In this document: positions 14,627 through 14,700 of the stretch, piece after piece
Numbering within the stretch: position 1 is the stretch's first letter
How the letters are laid out: each line of letters begins with the position of its first letter
Assembly: GCA_947178015.1 (NCBI GenBank)
Contig: CAMWWW010000016.1
Location: 1-14,700 of the forward strand
Reading direction: 5' to 3'
Source of the DNA: an uncultured Clostridia bacterium
GTDB taxonomy: Bacteria > Bacillota > Clostridia > Lachnospirales > Lachnospiraceae
DNA: 14,700 bases
Notes under the pieces: generated by a model
What the model was told of the DNA's origin: nothing
The model's input: only the letters and a program-made list of their open reading frames with translations
Database searches by the model: none
Made by a program: the position numbers and the translations under genes

Positions 14627-14700
14627 ACTATTTTGAAATTATTCATAGGTTTTGGTAAGAGTTATTTATATAGTCATTTTCGAGAAAGATCCGCATAGCC
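14621..14700. mobile_element. Possible 80-base MITE-like or IS-end element
   Basis: The segment starts GGCTATAC and ends GCATAGCC, so its terminal bases are inverted complements with one mismatch in eight. The right half contains the dispersed repeat copy 14655-14688. It holds no ORF. The element may extend beyond the window, or be a remnant of an insertion sequence whose ends begin GGCTAT; I do not recognise the family. Confidence 0.3.
14651..14700 (+). repeat. Dispersed repeat, right-end copy (inverted relative to the left copy)
   Basis: The core GTAAGAGTTA...TCATTTTCGAGAAAG (14655-14688) matches the reverse complement of 129-162 at 30 of 34 positions. The 3' end, GAAAGATCCGCATAGCC, also repeats the middle copy. 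The sequence is cut by the window end, so its true length is unknown. Confidence 0.6.

Overview
The window looks like chromosomal DNA from a low-to-mid GC Firmicute, most likely a clostridial gut-type bacterium such as a member of the Lachnospiraceae. This rests on strong AGGAGG-type ribosome binding sites, occasional GTG starts, sigma-A promoters with TATAAT boxes, short intergenic gaps, and the protein style (paired MdlB-type ABC exporters, an XRE regulator, an AI-2E family permease). It is an inference; no rRNA or taxonomic marker is present. Eleven clear protein genes are seen, nine on the minus strand and two on the plus strand. One tiny possible leader ORF is also listed. No tRNA, rRNA, CRISPR array or transposase gene was found.

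Layout, left to right. Positions 1-107 form an imperfect long inverted repeat, followed by a dispersed repeat at about 121-166 that contains the stop codon of the first gene. Two overlapping minus-strand genes (159-1943 and 1927-3795) encode the two halves of an ABC exporter, most likely a heterodimer. A possible 19-codon leader ORF sits just upstream. Next comes a minus-strand XRE-type regulator (3959-4738) whose C-terminal part is a run of about 28-residue helical repeats. It diverges from a plus-strand SAM-dependent methyltransferase of the RlmI type (5028-5888); the space between them holds a promoter for each direction and an inverted repeat. A 15-bp-stem hairpin closes the convergent junction at 5893-5931.

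Positions 11790 down to 5948 are a compact five-gene minus-strand operon. In transcription order it encodes a MacA-like membrane-fusion adaptor, a MacB-type ATPase, a MacB/FtsX-type permease, a TolC-like (OEP-fold) secreted protein and an AI-2E family permease. Gaps run from zero to 23 bases, with start codons overlapping or abutting stops. It looks like a tripartite efflux machine, which is remarkable if the host has no outer membrane. Upstream is a two-gene minus-strand unit of unrecognised, lineage-type proteins (13392-12721 and 12693-11938). From a shared 317-base intergenic region with a strong promoter in each direction, an AT-rich class I methyltransferase gene (13710-14516) runs on the plus strand. 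The last 120 bases contain two more copies of the dispersed repeat and an 18-bp perfect palindrome.

The left repeat copy and the right-most copy are inverted relative to each other (30 of 34 bases identical over the core), so nearly the whole window is bracketed by inverted copies of one repeat. The most interesting points are the TolC-like protein within an otherwise Gram-positive-looking operon, the HTH-plus-repeat regulator, the bracketing repeats, and the unrecognised gene pair.
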